DNA of 21,280 nucleotides from Desulfobulbaceae bacterium UBA5628. Lineage in GTDB: Bacteria; Desulfobacterota; Desulfobulbia; Desulfobulbales; Desulfurivibrionaceae. Under the pieces are notes generated by a model. It saw only the letters and a list, made by a program, of their open reading frames with translations. It did no database searches and had not been told where the DNA came from. Shown one piece after another: positions 1 through 7,266 of the stretch. The stretch spans positions 1 through 21,280 of the forward strand of contig DIKC01000098.1 in the NCBI GenBank assembly GCA_002421565.1. Direction: 5' to 3'. Positions within the stretch are counted from its first letter, which is position 1, and each line of letters opens with the position of its first letter. A program made the translations under genes and the position numbers.

Positions 1-401
1 TCCGGCTTCCGCCGGAATATGCAATCAAGGATCGCCAGGCCAAGATCTATCCCTTCAAGGAACATACCGGCAAGCAGATCTACGACCTCAAGCACGGTTA
101 CTTCCTGGTGCCGAAACTGTGGCCGGCCGGGGCTGACAAGGATGCCGCCTACTGGCAAAGCTTTGACTGGAACGCGGCGGCAGAGGCCGGCGCCGGCAAG
201 AGCGGTTTGGCCTACAGCGGTTCCTACGGCTTTGCCCCCACCACCATGTTCTGGCGGCTCAACCACATGGTTTCACCGGCCAAAGAGGCCTTGAAGTGCA
301 ACGACTGCCATAGCCCCAAGGGGCGGCTTGACTGGCAGGCCCTGGGATACGCGGGCGACCCGATGAAGGTCAAGGGCGCGTCCCGTAGTTCAAAGAAGTA
401 G
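1..401 (+). CDS. Octaheme tetrathionate-reductase-family cytochrome c, C-terminal part (5' truncated by window edge)
   Basis: The frame is open from the left edge (first whole codon at base 3) to TAG at 399-401, so this is the last ~132 residues of a longer gene. One c-type heme motif is visible, CNDCH, encoded at about 298-312, preceded by HMV and followed by SPKGRLDW. The pattern 'YSGSYGF ... HMV.P...AL.C.DCH...GRL' matches, from memory, the C-terminus of octaheme cytochromes of the OTR (tetrathionate reductase) family. These are periplasmic and reduce sulfur or nitrogen oxyanions. The remaining heme motifs and the signal peptide would lie left of the window. A strong terminator follows directly, so this is the last gene of its operon. 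The multiheme assignment is good; the substrate cannot be read from this fragment. Confidence 0.72.
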   Translation, partial: RLPPEYAIKDRQAKIYPFKEHTGKQIYDLKHGYFLVPKLWPAGADKDAAYWQSFDWNAAAEAGAGKSGLAYSGSYGFAPTTMFWRLNHMVSPAKEALKCNDCHSPKGRLDWQALGYAGDPMKVKGASRSSKK

Positions 402-432
402 CAGCACCAGTAGTATCTCTCCTCCCATCCGG

Positions 433-490
433 CGCTGGTTCCGTCTTGTTTCTCCTCCGGGAGAACAGGGCGGGACCGGCGTTTTTTTTT
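433..490 (+). terminator. Strong Rho-independent terminator after the cytochrome gene
   Basis: A long hairpin has its left arm at about 433-455 and its right arm at 460-481. It contains several G-U pairs and is closed by a C(UCCG)G tetraloop of the stable UNCG class. Nine T residues (482-490) follow immediately. The T tract overlaps the last bases of the convergent rlmN gene, so the two operons meet tail to tail here. Confidence 0.9.
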
Positions 491-1601
491 ACAATTCGTC
501 CGGGTTGGTCGTCTTGGCCGCCAATTGACCGCAGGCAGCGGAGATGTCGGCCCCGCGGCTGATGCGGAGCAGGGTGGTGTAGCCGGCGTCCCGGAGAATC
601 GCCCGGAAGGTCTCGATCTGTTGATCGGTGGGACGGCGGAAGGGGAGGTTCGGGGTTTCATTGTAAGGCAGCAGGTTGATCTTGCAGCGGATGCCGTGCA
701 GTTTTTTGACCAGCAGCCGGGCCTGGGCCGGCGAGTCGTTGATCCCTTGAAGCAGGGCGTACTCGATCATGATCCGGCGGCGGGGGGGGAGGGGATATTC
801 GCGGCAGGCCCGGAGCAGTTCCGCCACCGGATAGGTGCGGTTGACCGGCATCAATTGGTCGCGGACTTCATCCTCCACCGCATGCAGGGAAACCGCCAGG
901 TTTACCGGAAATCTTTCGCCCAACTCCTTCATCTTAGGCACAATTCCGCAAGTGGAAACGGTGAGCCGACGGCCGGAGAAATCAAGTCCCCGCTGTTCCA
1001 TCAGGATCTCGAGGGCAATGGCCAGATTGTCGAAATTGAGCAACGGCTCGCCCATCCCCATAAAGACCAGATTGTTGACCCGCTGACCGGTGCGGGTTGC
1101 CAGCCACTCCCGGGCCTGGCAGACTTGGCCGATAATTTCCGCCGCCGGCAGGTTGCGCGTAAAGCCCAAGGTGCCGGTGAGGCAGAAGGCGCACTTCATG
1201 GCGCAGCCCACCTGGGAAGAGACGCATAAAGTATGGCGCGAACCGGGCCGGGAATCGTCAATATCCTCCGGTTCGCTGTCCGGGTCATCCGGTTGGAGGT
1301 CGTTTTCTTCCGGGATCAGGACGCTTTCGATGAGCTGGCCGTCGGCCAGGCGGAAGGCGAATTTTACCGTCCCGTCCGCCGAGCGTTCCTCCTTTTCCGG
1401 TTCCATCCGGCTGATGTAGGCCCGTTCCGCCAGCAGTTGCCGGACATGCTTGGCAATGTCGGTCATGGCCGCGAAATCGCTGAAACCCGGCCGGTAGAGC
1501 CAGGAAAAAATCTGTTTGGCCCGGAAGGGTTTGAGATTGAAGGTGGTGACCCAGGCGGTCAGGTCGGCCAGGGTCAGGTTTTTGAGGTCGATTTTTTCCA
1601 T
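489..1601 (-). CDS. rlmN: Dual-specificity RNA methyltransferase RlmN
   Basis: A 370-residue radical SAM methyltransferase that adds the C2 methyl group to A2503 of 23S rRNA and, in characterised members, to A37 of some tRNAs. The CX3CX2C cluster motif is C133-AMK-C137-AF-C140. The two methyl-transfer cysteines of the family are present: C126 in TLCVSSQ and C357 in SAACGQL. GMGEPLLN, the SAM-binding signature, follows. Length is close to the usual 370-390. Residues ~98-122 form a strongly acidic insert just before the cluster region that I do not expect in E. coli RlmN. It is the third gene of a serC, radical SAM, rlmN operon, starting 12 bases after the preceding stop. No clear Shine-Dalgarno is seen before the ATG. 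Confidence 0.96.
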   Translation of the reverse strand: MEKIDLKNLTLADLTAWVTTFNLKPFRAKQIFSWLYRPGFSDFAAMTDIAKHVRQLLAERAYISRMEPEKEERSADGTVKFAFRLADGQLIESVLIPEENDLQPDDPDSEPEDIDDSRPGSRHTLCVSSQVGCAMKCAFCLTGTLGFTRNLPAAEIIGQVCQAREWLATRTGQRVNNLVFMGMGEPLLNFDNLAIALEILMEQRGLDFSGRRLTVSTCGIVPKMKELGERFPVNLAVSLHAVEDEVRDQLMPVNRTYPVAELLRACREYPLPPRRRIMIEYALLQGINDSPAQARLLVKKLHGIRCKINLLPYNETPNLPFRRPTDQQIETFRAILRDAGYTTLLRISRGADISAACGQLAAKTTNPDEL

Positions 1602-1613
1602 GATTATCTTTGG

Positions 1614-2486
1614 TTAAAGGGCGCGATGGGTTTCCGACCGCAGGTTGATTTGACCGGCCAAGGCCTGGTCGATCAGGGCCAGCATGGCGGCGTGGTCGCG
1701 GGGCAGGCGGCCGTCCAGGGTTAAATAGTTGGAAGGGTGGTTGCTCTGCAACTGGCAGCGGCTGGCGGTCAGGGGCGCCAGCATCAGCCGCAGCTCTTCC
1801 AGCAAGCCCCGCTGGTCGGGCATGGTGAATCGGCCTGCCTGCGCGTCGGCAAAAAGCGGGGTGTTGGGCAGCAAGATCAGGGTCAGGATGCCGATCTGAT
1901 TGGGGGCGATGGCGGCCAGCAAGCGGCCGGTGGCCTCGGCATGGGCCAGGGAATCTTCCCGGCCGGCAATCCCCAGCAGCACCGTGACTGAGAGAAAGAG
2001 CCCGGCTTCCCGCACCGCCCGCCCGGCGGTCAACAATCCGGCTGCGTCGCTGCCCTTGCGGATCGTGGCCAGGGTCGGATTATGCCCGCTCTCCACTCCC
2101 AGATAGACCCGATCCAGGCCCAGTTCCTTCAATTCCGCCAATTGGGCCGGGGTTTTACTATGCACGGCCTTGGCGTTGGCATAGAGGTTGACCCGCCGCA
2201 CCCAGGGCAGCTTGCCCCGGATCGCGGTCAAGAGGGCGACCAGCCGGGCCTGGGGCAGGATCAGGACATCGCCGTCGGCCAGAAATATCCGGTTTTGACG
2301 GCGGCAGTAGCGGGCCGCAAACTCCAGATCAGCGGCAATCACCGCCTCCTCCTTGAGCCGGAACCGCTCCTCCTTGTAGGTGCCGCAAAAGGTGCAATGG
2401 TTGTGGGAGCAGCCCACCGTCACCTGGAGAATAATGCTGTCCGCCTCGCTGGGCGGCCGGATCAGATGGGCTCCCTGGTAATCCAT
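1614..2486 (-). CDS. Radical SAM protein with CX4CX2C cluster motif, function unknown
   Basis: 290 residues. The start is taken as the ATG at 2486, which shares one base with the TGA of serC (TGATG) and so implies translational coupling; a TTG one codon upstream is less likely. The N-terminus reads VTVGCSHNHCTFCGTYK, giving C26-X4-C31-X2-C34 instead of the usual CX3CX2C. The rest fits a radical SAM TIM barrel: ADGD (strand 2 region), VYLGVESGH (the GVESG-type SAM-contact motif) and LGIAG. No auxiliary cluster cysteines, B12 domain or TRAM domain are seen. It resembles the small stand-alone radical SAM proteins of the Elp3/YgiQ-like superfamily that have no assigned reaction. It lies between serC and rlmN, which gives no clear hint of substrate. 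Confidence 0.85.
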   Translation of the reverse strand: MDYQGAHLIRPPSEADSIILQVTVGCSHNHCTFCGTYKEERFRLKEEAVIAADLEFAARYCRRQNRIFLADGDVLILPQARLVALLTAIRGKLPWVRRVNLYANAKAVHSKTPAQLAELKELGLDRVYLGVESGHNPTLATIRKGSDAAGLLTAGRAVREAGLFLSVTVLLGIAGREDSLAHAEATGRLLAAIAPNQIGILTLILLPNTPLFADAQAGRFTMPDQRGLLEELRLMLAPLTASRCQLQSNHPSNYLTLDGRLPRDHAAMLALIDQALAGQINLRSETHRAL

Positions 2487-3568
2487 CAACCGTTTTTGCG
2501 GGCGAATTCCGCCATGAATTCGACCAATTTTTCCACTCCTTGGCGGGGAAAGGCGTTGTAGATCGAGGCCCGGATGCCGCCCACCGAACGGTGGCCCTTG
2601 AGGCCGTCCAAACCGAGCGTCGCCGCCTCCTTGACGAATTGCGCCTCCAGTTCCGGGGTCGGCAGGTTGAAGGTGATGTTCATCATCGAACGGGAAGCGG
2701 GCCGGGCATGGCCCCGGTAGAAATCGGTGCCATCAATGGCCTGGTAAAGCAGGGCCGCCTTTTCCCGGTTGATTCGCTCAATCGCCGCCACTCCGCCGAG
2801 GTTTTTCAACCACTTGAGTACCAGGCCGGTAACGTGGATCGCGAAGCAGGGCGGGGTGTTGAACATCGAGCCCTTGTCGGCGTGGGTTTTGTATTTGAAC
2901 ATGGTGGGGAGGTTGGCCGGCGCCCGGTCGAGGAGGTCGTCGCGGATGATCGCCACCGTCACCCCGGCCGGGCCCATGTTTTTCTGGGCTCCGGCAAAGA
3001 CCAAGCCAAAGGGGCGAATATCAAAGGGCCGCGAGAGGATGTCCGAGGACATATCGCAGACCAGCATCGGGCCGGAGGTGGGAAAGGTCTGGAACTGGGT
3101 GCCGTAAATGGTATTATTGGAAACCAGATAGAGGTACTCGGCGGCCGGGTCCACCTGATAGTCGCCAACCGCCGGCACATGGTCGAAGCGGCTCGCCTCG
3201 CTGGAGTAGGCCACCTCCACCTGGCCCAGGAGTTTGGCCTCCTTGATGGCGTTGTTGGACCAGGTGCCGGTGTTGAGATAAACCGCCTTTTTGCCCGCTC
3301 CCAGCAGGTTCATCGGCACCATCGCAAACTGGGTCGAGGCGCCGCCCTGGAGAAAAAGAACCTTGTAGTTGGCCGGAATATCCAGTAATTCGCGGATCAG
3401 TTGTTCGGTCTGGTCGGTGATCGCGATAAAGGGTTTGGAGCGGTGGCTCATTTCGATCAGTCCGATACCGCTGTCCTGATAGTTGACGATATCGCGGGCC
3501 GCCTGGGTCAGCACCTCGTAGGGGAGGGTGGCGGGGCCGGGACTGAAGTTGAAAATTCGCTCGGGCAT
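2486..3568 (-). CDS. serC: Phosphoserine aminotransferase
   Basis: PLP-dependent class V aminotransferase that converts 3-phosphohydroxypyruvate and glutamate to phosphoserine (serine biosynthesis; in some bacteria also the PLP route). 360 residues, the usual length. It begins MPERIFNFSPGPATLP, the standard SerC N-terminus. The phosphate-binding GGAST is at 75-79 and the PLP lysine is K196 in FAGAQKNMGP. The frame is open 25 codons further upstream, but the ATG at 3568 is chosen because an AAGGAG Shine-Dalgarno lies ~10 bases before it and homologues begin there. It is the first gene of the minus-strand operon with the radical SAM gene and rlmN, and is divergent from miaA. Confidence 0.97.
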   Translation of the reverse strand: MPERIFNFSPGPATLPYEVLTQAARDIVNYQDSGIGLIEMSHRSKPFIAITDQTEQLIRELLDIPANYKVLFLQGGASTQFAMVPMNLLGAGKKAVYLNTGTWSNNAIKEAKLLGQVEVAYSSEASRFDHVPAVGDYQVDPAAEYLYLVSNNTIYGTQFQTFPTSGPMLVCDMSSDILSRPFDIRPFGLVFAGAQKNMGPAGVTVAIIRDDLLDRAPANLPTMFKYKTHADKGSMFNTPPCFAIHVTGLVLKWLKNLGGVAAIERINREKAALLYQAIDGTDFYRGHARPASRSMMNITFNLPTPELEAQFVKEAATLGLDGLKGHRSVGGIRASIYNAFPRQGVEKLVEFMAEFARKNG

Positions 3569-3614
3569 GGGGCGGGTCTCCTTATATAAGGTTGGGGCGG
3601 ATGAAAAGTTTGCT

Positions 3615-3643
3615 AATTTACCGAAAGCACCCGTGAATAACAA
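3615..3643 (-). promoter_or_regulatory. Candidate sigma-70 promoter of serC operon
   Basis: On the minus strand, TTGTTA (3638-3643) and TAAATT (3615-3620) are 17 bases apart, each matching 4 of 6 consensus positions. They sit ~47 bases upstream of the serC start in the short divergent gap to miaA. The palindrome CTTATATAAG (3581-3590) lies in the leader and includes the start of the Shine-Dalgarno. Confidence 0.4.
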
Positions 3644-3665
3644 CAGATTTCACAAACCGGTCGAG

Positions 3666-4592
3666 ATGCCGGTGGTTTGCCTGGTGGGGCCGACCGCGGT
3701 TGGCAAGACCGCCCTGGCCCTGGAACTGGCCCGGCAATACCAGGCCGAGATCATCAGTGTTGATTCCATGCAGGTTTATCGCGGCATGGACATCGGCACC
3801 GCCAAGGTTACCCCGGCGGAACGGCGGCTGGTGCCCCACCACCTGATCGACATCGTGGACCCGGACCAGGATTACAGCGTGGCCCGCTTCATCGACGATA
3901 CCGCCACGGTCATGGCCGACCTCCGGCAACGGGACAAAAACGCCCTGCTGGTGGGCGGTACCGGCCTTTACTTTAAGGGATTACTTGAGGGTTTGTTTGC
4001 GTTGGCCACCGATGATGGCGACATTCGGGAAGAACTGGCAGCCCGTTTGGCGGCCGAAGGGAGGGAGGCGCTACACCGGGAATTGCAGGTCATTGACCCG
4101 GAATCGGCCCAACGGATTCATCCCCATGACAGCCATCGCCTGTTGCGGGCCCTGGAAATTCATGCCCTCACCGGCATTCCCTGGTCGCAACACATCCGGG
4201 AGCAGCAGCAGCGGCCATTGCTGCAAGAACCCCTGGTCATCGGCCTGGCCTGCGAACGACCGCTGCTTTATCAACGGATCAACCGCCGGGTGGAGGAGAT
4301 GCTGGCCCAGGGGCTGCTGGAGGAGGTGAGGGGGCTGCTGGCCGCCGGTTATGGTCCGGAATTGCCGACCATGCAGGCCATCGGTTACCGTCATCTGGTG
4401 AATTTTATCCACGGCCAATGGAACTGGGAGGAAACGATGGAATTTCTGGCCCGCGACACCCGGCGCTATGCCAAGCGGCAGTTCACTTGGTTTGGCCGCC
4501 TGCCCGGCATCCACTGGCTGGAACCAACCGCCGGCGAGACGATCCGCCGGCTGATCGCCGCTTATTTTCTTAACTACCGGCAAACACGATGA
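3666..4592 (+). CDS. miaA: tRNA dimethylallyltransferase MiaA
   Basis: Transfers a dimethylallyl group to N6 of A37 in tRNAs reading UNN codons, the first step to ms2i6A37; cytoplasmic. 308 residues from the chosen ATG. The P-loop GPTAVGKT is at 8-15. The DSMQVYRGMDIGTAK motif, containing the catalytic Asp and tRNA-recognition residues, and GGTGLYFKGLLEGL follow in the expected order. The C-terminus has the R..YAKRQFTWF motif. The frame runs upstream past a GTG at 3633, but homologues begin a few residues before the P-loop, which favours ATG 3666. No convincing Shine-Dalgarno is visible. Its TGA overlaps the ATG of the next gene (ATGA). Confidence 0.96.
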   Translation: MPVVCLVGPTAVGKTALALELARQYQAEIISVDSMQVYRGMDIGTAKVTPAERRLVPHHLIDIVDPDQDYSVARFIDDTATVMADLRQRDKNALLVGGTGLYFKGLLEGLFALATDDGDIREELAARLAAEGREALHRELQVIDPESAQRIHPHDSHRLLRALEIHALTGIPWSQHIREQQQRPLLQEPLVIGLACERPLLYQRINRRVEEMLAQGLLEEVRGLLAAGYGPELPTMQAIGYRHLVNFIHGQWNWEETMEFLARDTRRYAKRQFTWFGRLPGIHWLEPTAGETIRRLIAAYFLNYRQTR

Positions 4593-5140
4593 ATATTCCA
4601 AACCTGATCACCGTTGTACGGATATTGCTGGTGCCGCTGCTGGCCATTTTTCTCCTGGAGGGAAAATTCGCTTTGGCCCTGCTGGTCTTTCTGGTGGCCG
4701 GGGTCAGCGACGGTCTGGACGGCTTGCTGGCCCGGTTGCTCAAGCAGCAGACCAGGCTGGGGGCGATCCTCGACCCTCTGGCAGACAAGGCCCTGCTGGT
4801 CACCGCCTTTGTCATTCTGGCGGTGCTGGGCGTGGTACCCAGTTGGCTCGCGGTGCTGGTGGTCAGCCGGGATATGTTGATCATGGCCGGGATCGCGGTG
4901 TTGCTCCTGCACAAACGGGAGGTGGTTTTTCAGCCGTTTTTTGTCAGCAAGCTGACCACCTTCAGCCAGTTGGCCACGGTCGCTTTTGTTCTCGGCCGGG
5001 ATTATCTGACAACGTTTTCGGGGCTGGGCGATTATCTTATTGTGGTCACCGCCATCCTGACGGTTGTTTCGGCCGGCTGTTACGTAGTGCGCGGCCTGCA
5101 ACTGCTAAGCGGTCGGGATAACGAAATAAAATCAGAATAA
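4589..5140 (+). CDS. pgsA: CDP-alcohol phosphatidyltransferase, probably CDP-diacylglycerol-glycerol-3-phosphate 3-phosphatidyltransferase
   Basis: Integral membrane enzyme of phospholipid synthesis, probably making phosphatidylglycerophosphate. 183 residues, usual for PgsA. The full family motif D-x2-DG-x2-AR-x8-G-x3-D-x3-D is exact: D41, D44, G45, A48, R49, G58, D62, D66. The N-terminus MNIPNLITVVRILLVP is typical of PgsA. Hydrophobic stretches at about 5-25, 28-40, 67-85, 88-110, 125-140 and 150-172 indicate a multi-pass protein. It starts within the miaA stop codon (ATGA), so it is coupled to miaA. Substrate specificity within the CDP-OH-P family (PgsA or a CMP-forming cardiolipin synthase-like enzyme) is inferred, not shown. 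Confidence 0.85.
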   Translation: MNIPNLITVVRILLVPLLAIFLLEGKFALALLVFLVAGVSDGLDGLLARLLKQQTRLGAILDPLADKALLVTAFVILAVLGVVPSWLAVLVVSRDMLIMAGIAVLLLHKREVVFQPFFVSKLTTFSQLATVAFVLGRDYLTTFSGLGDYLIVVTAILTVVSAGCYVVRGLQLLSGRDNEIKSE

Positions 5141-5166
5141 ACAACCAAATAAAGATAAAACATCAG

Positions 5167-6939
5167 ATGGTGGATCAATCTTCAGAGGGGTGTGTTCAGG
5201 AATCTCCGACCGTGGATTTGGCGGAGTGCCGGGCTCTAGCGGCTCAGTTTGGACTGCCAATGGCCCTGGCGGCGGTACTGATCCGGAGGGGAATGCGGGA
5301 ACCGGAACAGGTCAGCGCCTTTCTTTCCCCCAGCCTGGCCCGCTTGCCGCCCCCGGAAACAATGCTGGGAATGGCAAAGGCGGTTGATCTGTTGGTCGAG
5401 GCCATCCGTCAGGCCCGCCCCATTCTGGTTTATGGCGATTATGATGCCGACGGGGTCACCGGGGCCGCCCTGCTGACCGATTTTCTCCGGCGCACCGGTC
5501 ATCCGGCGGTTCATTGCTTTTTGCCCCACCGCTTAAATGACGGTTATGGTTTGCATGAGCATCATCTGCGGGCCTTGGGCCGGGAGTTGCAAGGGCAAGA
5601 CGGGCAAGCGCCGCTGTTGCTCACCGTGGATTGCGGGATTAGCGACCACTCTCAGGTGGCGGCCGCCAAAGAGCTTGGTTTTACGGTAATCATCACCGAT
5701 CATCACCGCTGCTCCCCTTTATTGCCGGACGCCGATGCGATTCTCAACCCCTGCCGGCCGGGTTGCCCTTTTGCCGAACATGATCTGGCCGGGGTCGGAG
5801 TGGCCTTCTATCTCCTGATGGGCCTGCGCCGCGCCTTGGCCGAGCAGGGCTTCTGGCCCGCCGACCGGATTCCCAATCTCAAGGAATATCTTGATCTGGT
5901 GGCGATCGGCACCCTGGCGGATATGGTTAAATTACAGGGAATAAACCGGATCCTGGTACGGGCCGGGTTGGAGGTGCTGGGTGAGCGGTCCCGGCGGCCG
6001 GGTTTGGCGGCCTTGGCAGCCACGGCCGGAATTGTCGGCCGACCGTGGCGGGCCGAGGATATTGCCATGCTCATCGCCCCACGCCTCAATGCCGCCGGCC
6101 GGATTGCCTCCCCGGAAATCGCCCTGGAGCTGCTCCTGAGCGATGATCCGGCCGAGGCCGCCAAACTGGCGGATGAGCTTGAAGCAATAAACTCGCAACG
6201 GAAAGAACTTACCGAAGAAATATATCAAAACGTCAGGCAACGGGCCTTGGCAACTCTGGCGAATGGGCCGCGTCATTGCCTGATTTTTGCCGATCCGACC
6301 TGGCATCCGGGGGTGGTGGGTATTGCCGCCACCAGATTGATCAAGGAGGTGCAGCGGCCGGTGATTCTTTTGGCCTTGGATAAAGGGTTGGCCAGGGGAT
6401 CGGGACGTTCGGCGAACGGCCTCGATCTTTTTGAGGCAGTCAAAGAATGTCAGGATTTATTGCTGGAGTGGGGCGGGCACGGGGCAGCCCTGGGGTTGAC
6501 CATCCGGGCTGAAAATCTGGCGGAATTCGGCAATCGCCTGGAAGCAGCCCTGATTCGGAGGCTGGGAGAGGCCGCCGGGACGGCAGTGGGCCGGGAAGCG
6601 GCGGTTGCGGACTGGAGTTTTGCCGATCAGCGGATTGAGGCGCGGTTGTTGGAGTGTTATCACCGTCTGGAACCGTTCGGGGCCGGCAATCCGGAGCCGG
6701 TGTTTCGGGTGCGTGGACAACTGAGCCGGCCCAGCGTGGTCGGCAACCGGCATCTGCGTTTCAGTTGGCGCCAGGAGGGGGCAGCTTGGGGTGGCATCGC
6801 CTTTGGTTTAGGATCGTTAAGCGACCAGGCCGCCTCTGAGAAGATGGAAATGTTCTTTTCGTTTCGCCGTAATTTCTTTCGGGGGGAGGAGAAGTGGCAA
6901 CTTCAGGCCATTGACCTCCGTCCGGCCGTTGTTTTGTAG
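5167..6939 (+). CDS. recJ: Single-stranded-DNA-specific exonuclease RecJ
   Basis: 5'-3' single-strand exonuclease of the DHH superfamily, used in recombinational and mismatch repair. 590 residues, near the usual ~570-580. Metal-binding motifs appear in order: VYGDYDADG (DYDADG at 91-96), TVDCGISDH (~153-161) and DHH at 178-180. The DHHA1 part carries GRSANGLDLF and GGHGAALG (usual form GGH.AAG, here with Leu in place of the second-last residue). The C-terminal OB-like domain has LEPFGAGNPEPVF. It starts 26 bases after pgsA, with only a weak Shine-Dalgarno, and probably belongs to the miaA-pgsA-recJ transcript. No clear hairpin terminator follows, only a run of T at 6947-6953. Confidence 0.96.
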   Translation: MVDQSSEGCVQESPTVDLAECRALAAQFGLPMALAAVLIRRGMREPEQVSAFLSPSLARLPPPETMLGMAKAVDLLVEAIRQARPILVYGDYDADGVTGAALLTDFLRRTGHPAVHCFLPHRLNDGYGLHEHHLRALGRELQGQDGQAPLLLTVDCGISDHSQVAAAKELGFTVIITDHHRCSPLLPDADAILNPCRPGCPFAEHDLAGVGVAFYLLMGLRRALAEQGFWPADRIPNLKEYLDLVAIGTLADMVKLQGINRILVRAGLEVLGERSRRPGLAALAATAGIVGRPWRAEDIAMLIAPRLNAAGRIASPEIALELLLSDDPAEAAKLADELEAINSQRKELTEEIYQNVRQRALATLANGPRHCLIFADPTWHPGVVGIAATRLIKEVQRPVILLALDKGLARGSGRSANGLDLFEAVKECQDLLLEWGGHGAALGLTIRAENLAEFGNRLEAALIRRLGEAAGTAVGREAAVADWSFADQRIEARLLECYHRLEPFGAGNPEPVFRVRGQLSRPSVVGNRHLRFSWRQEGAAWGGIAFGLGSLSDQAASEKMEMFFSFRRNFFRGEEKWQLQAIDLRPAVVL

Positions 6940-6958
6940 CCTATTGTTTTTTTGATCT

Positions 6959-6986
6959 TTGTTTGACTAATCATAATATATATTAT
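6959..6986 (+). promoter_or_regulatory. Candidate promoter for the purB operon
   Basis: TTGTTT (6959-6964) and TATTAT (6981-6986; 5 of 6 consensus positions) are 16 bases apart in the most AT-rich stretch of the region. The 14-base palindrome ATAATATATATTAT (6973-6986) overlaps the -10 element and could be an operator or simply promoter melting sequence. A start near 6993 would give a leader of ~270 bases. Confidence 0.4.
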
Positions 6987-7266
6987 ACGACATTGCGTAA
7001 AGACCAGGAAATGGCCTGGTAAATTTATGAATAGCAACCAGCGCGATCCCCCTGAAAAAGATGGCTGGTGAATAGGGTATTAAGCGGATAGGCATGGTCG
7101 GCCCTTGGTGGCGCCAGGTCGGTCATGGTCGGAACTTGCAATAAACGAGCATTGCCCGCTATTTTCTGGTACAAATAACCTCTTGCCGGGGATGCCGTGT
7201 GACTGCGACCTCTCTGGTTATTTTTGCCTCTTATTAACATGATAGAAAAATGATTGGAGAATCTTG
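6987..7266 (+). promoter_or_regulatory. Long structured leader upstream of purB
   Basis: A non-coding stretch between recJ and purB. It holds alternating complementary segments: ACCAGG (7003-7008), CCTGGT (7015-7020), ACCAGC (7037-7042) and GCTGGT (7064-7069). These could pair 1:2 plus 3:4, or 2:3, or 1:4. CTGGT recurs at 7166-7170 and 7214-7218. AAATAACC (7173-7180) is complementary to GGTTATTT (7216-7223), and the latter runs into more T residues, so it could end as a terminator. The purB Shine-Dalgarno GGAGA is at 7255-7259. I recognise no known riboswitch class. The attenuator reading is inference. Confidence 0.35.

Noticed and set aside
7173..7223. AAATAACC ... GGTTATTT as a definite Rho-independent terminator
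   Set aside because: The 35-base loop is long and the stem AT-rich; kept only as part of the leader description.
7025..7240. Minus-strand open frame of 71 codons between recJ and purB
   Set aside because: No Shine-Dalgarno, no recognisable domain, and it runs against the purB leader; more likely chance.
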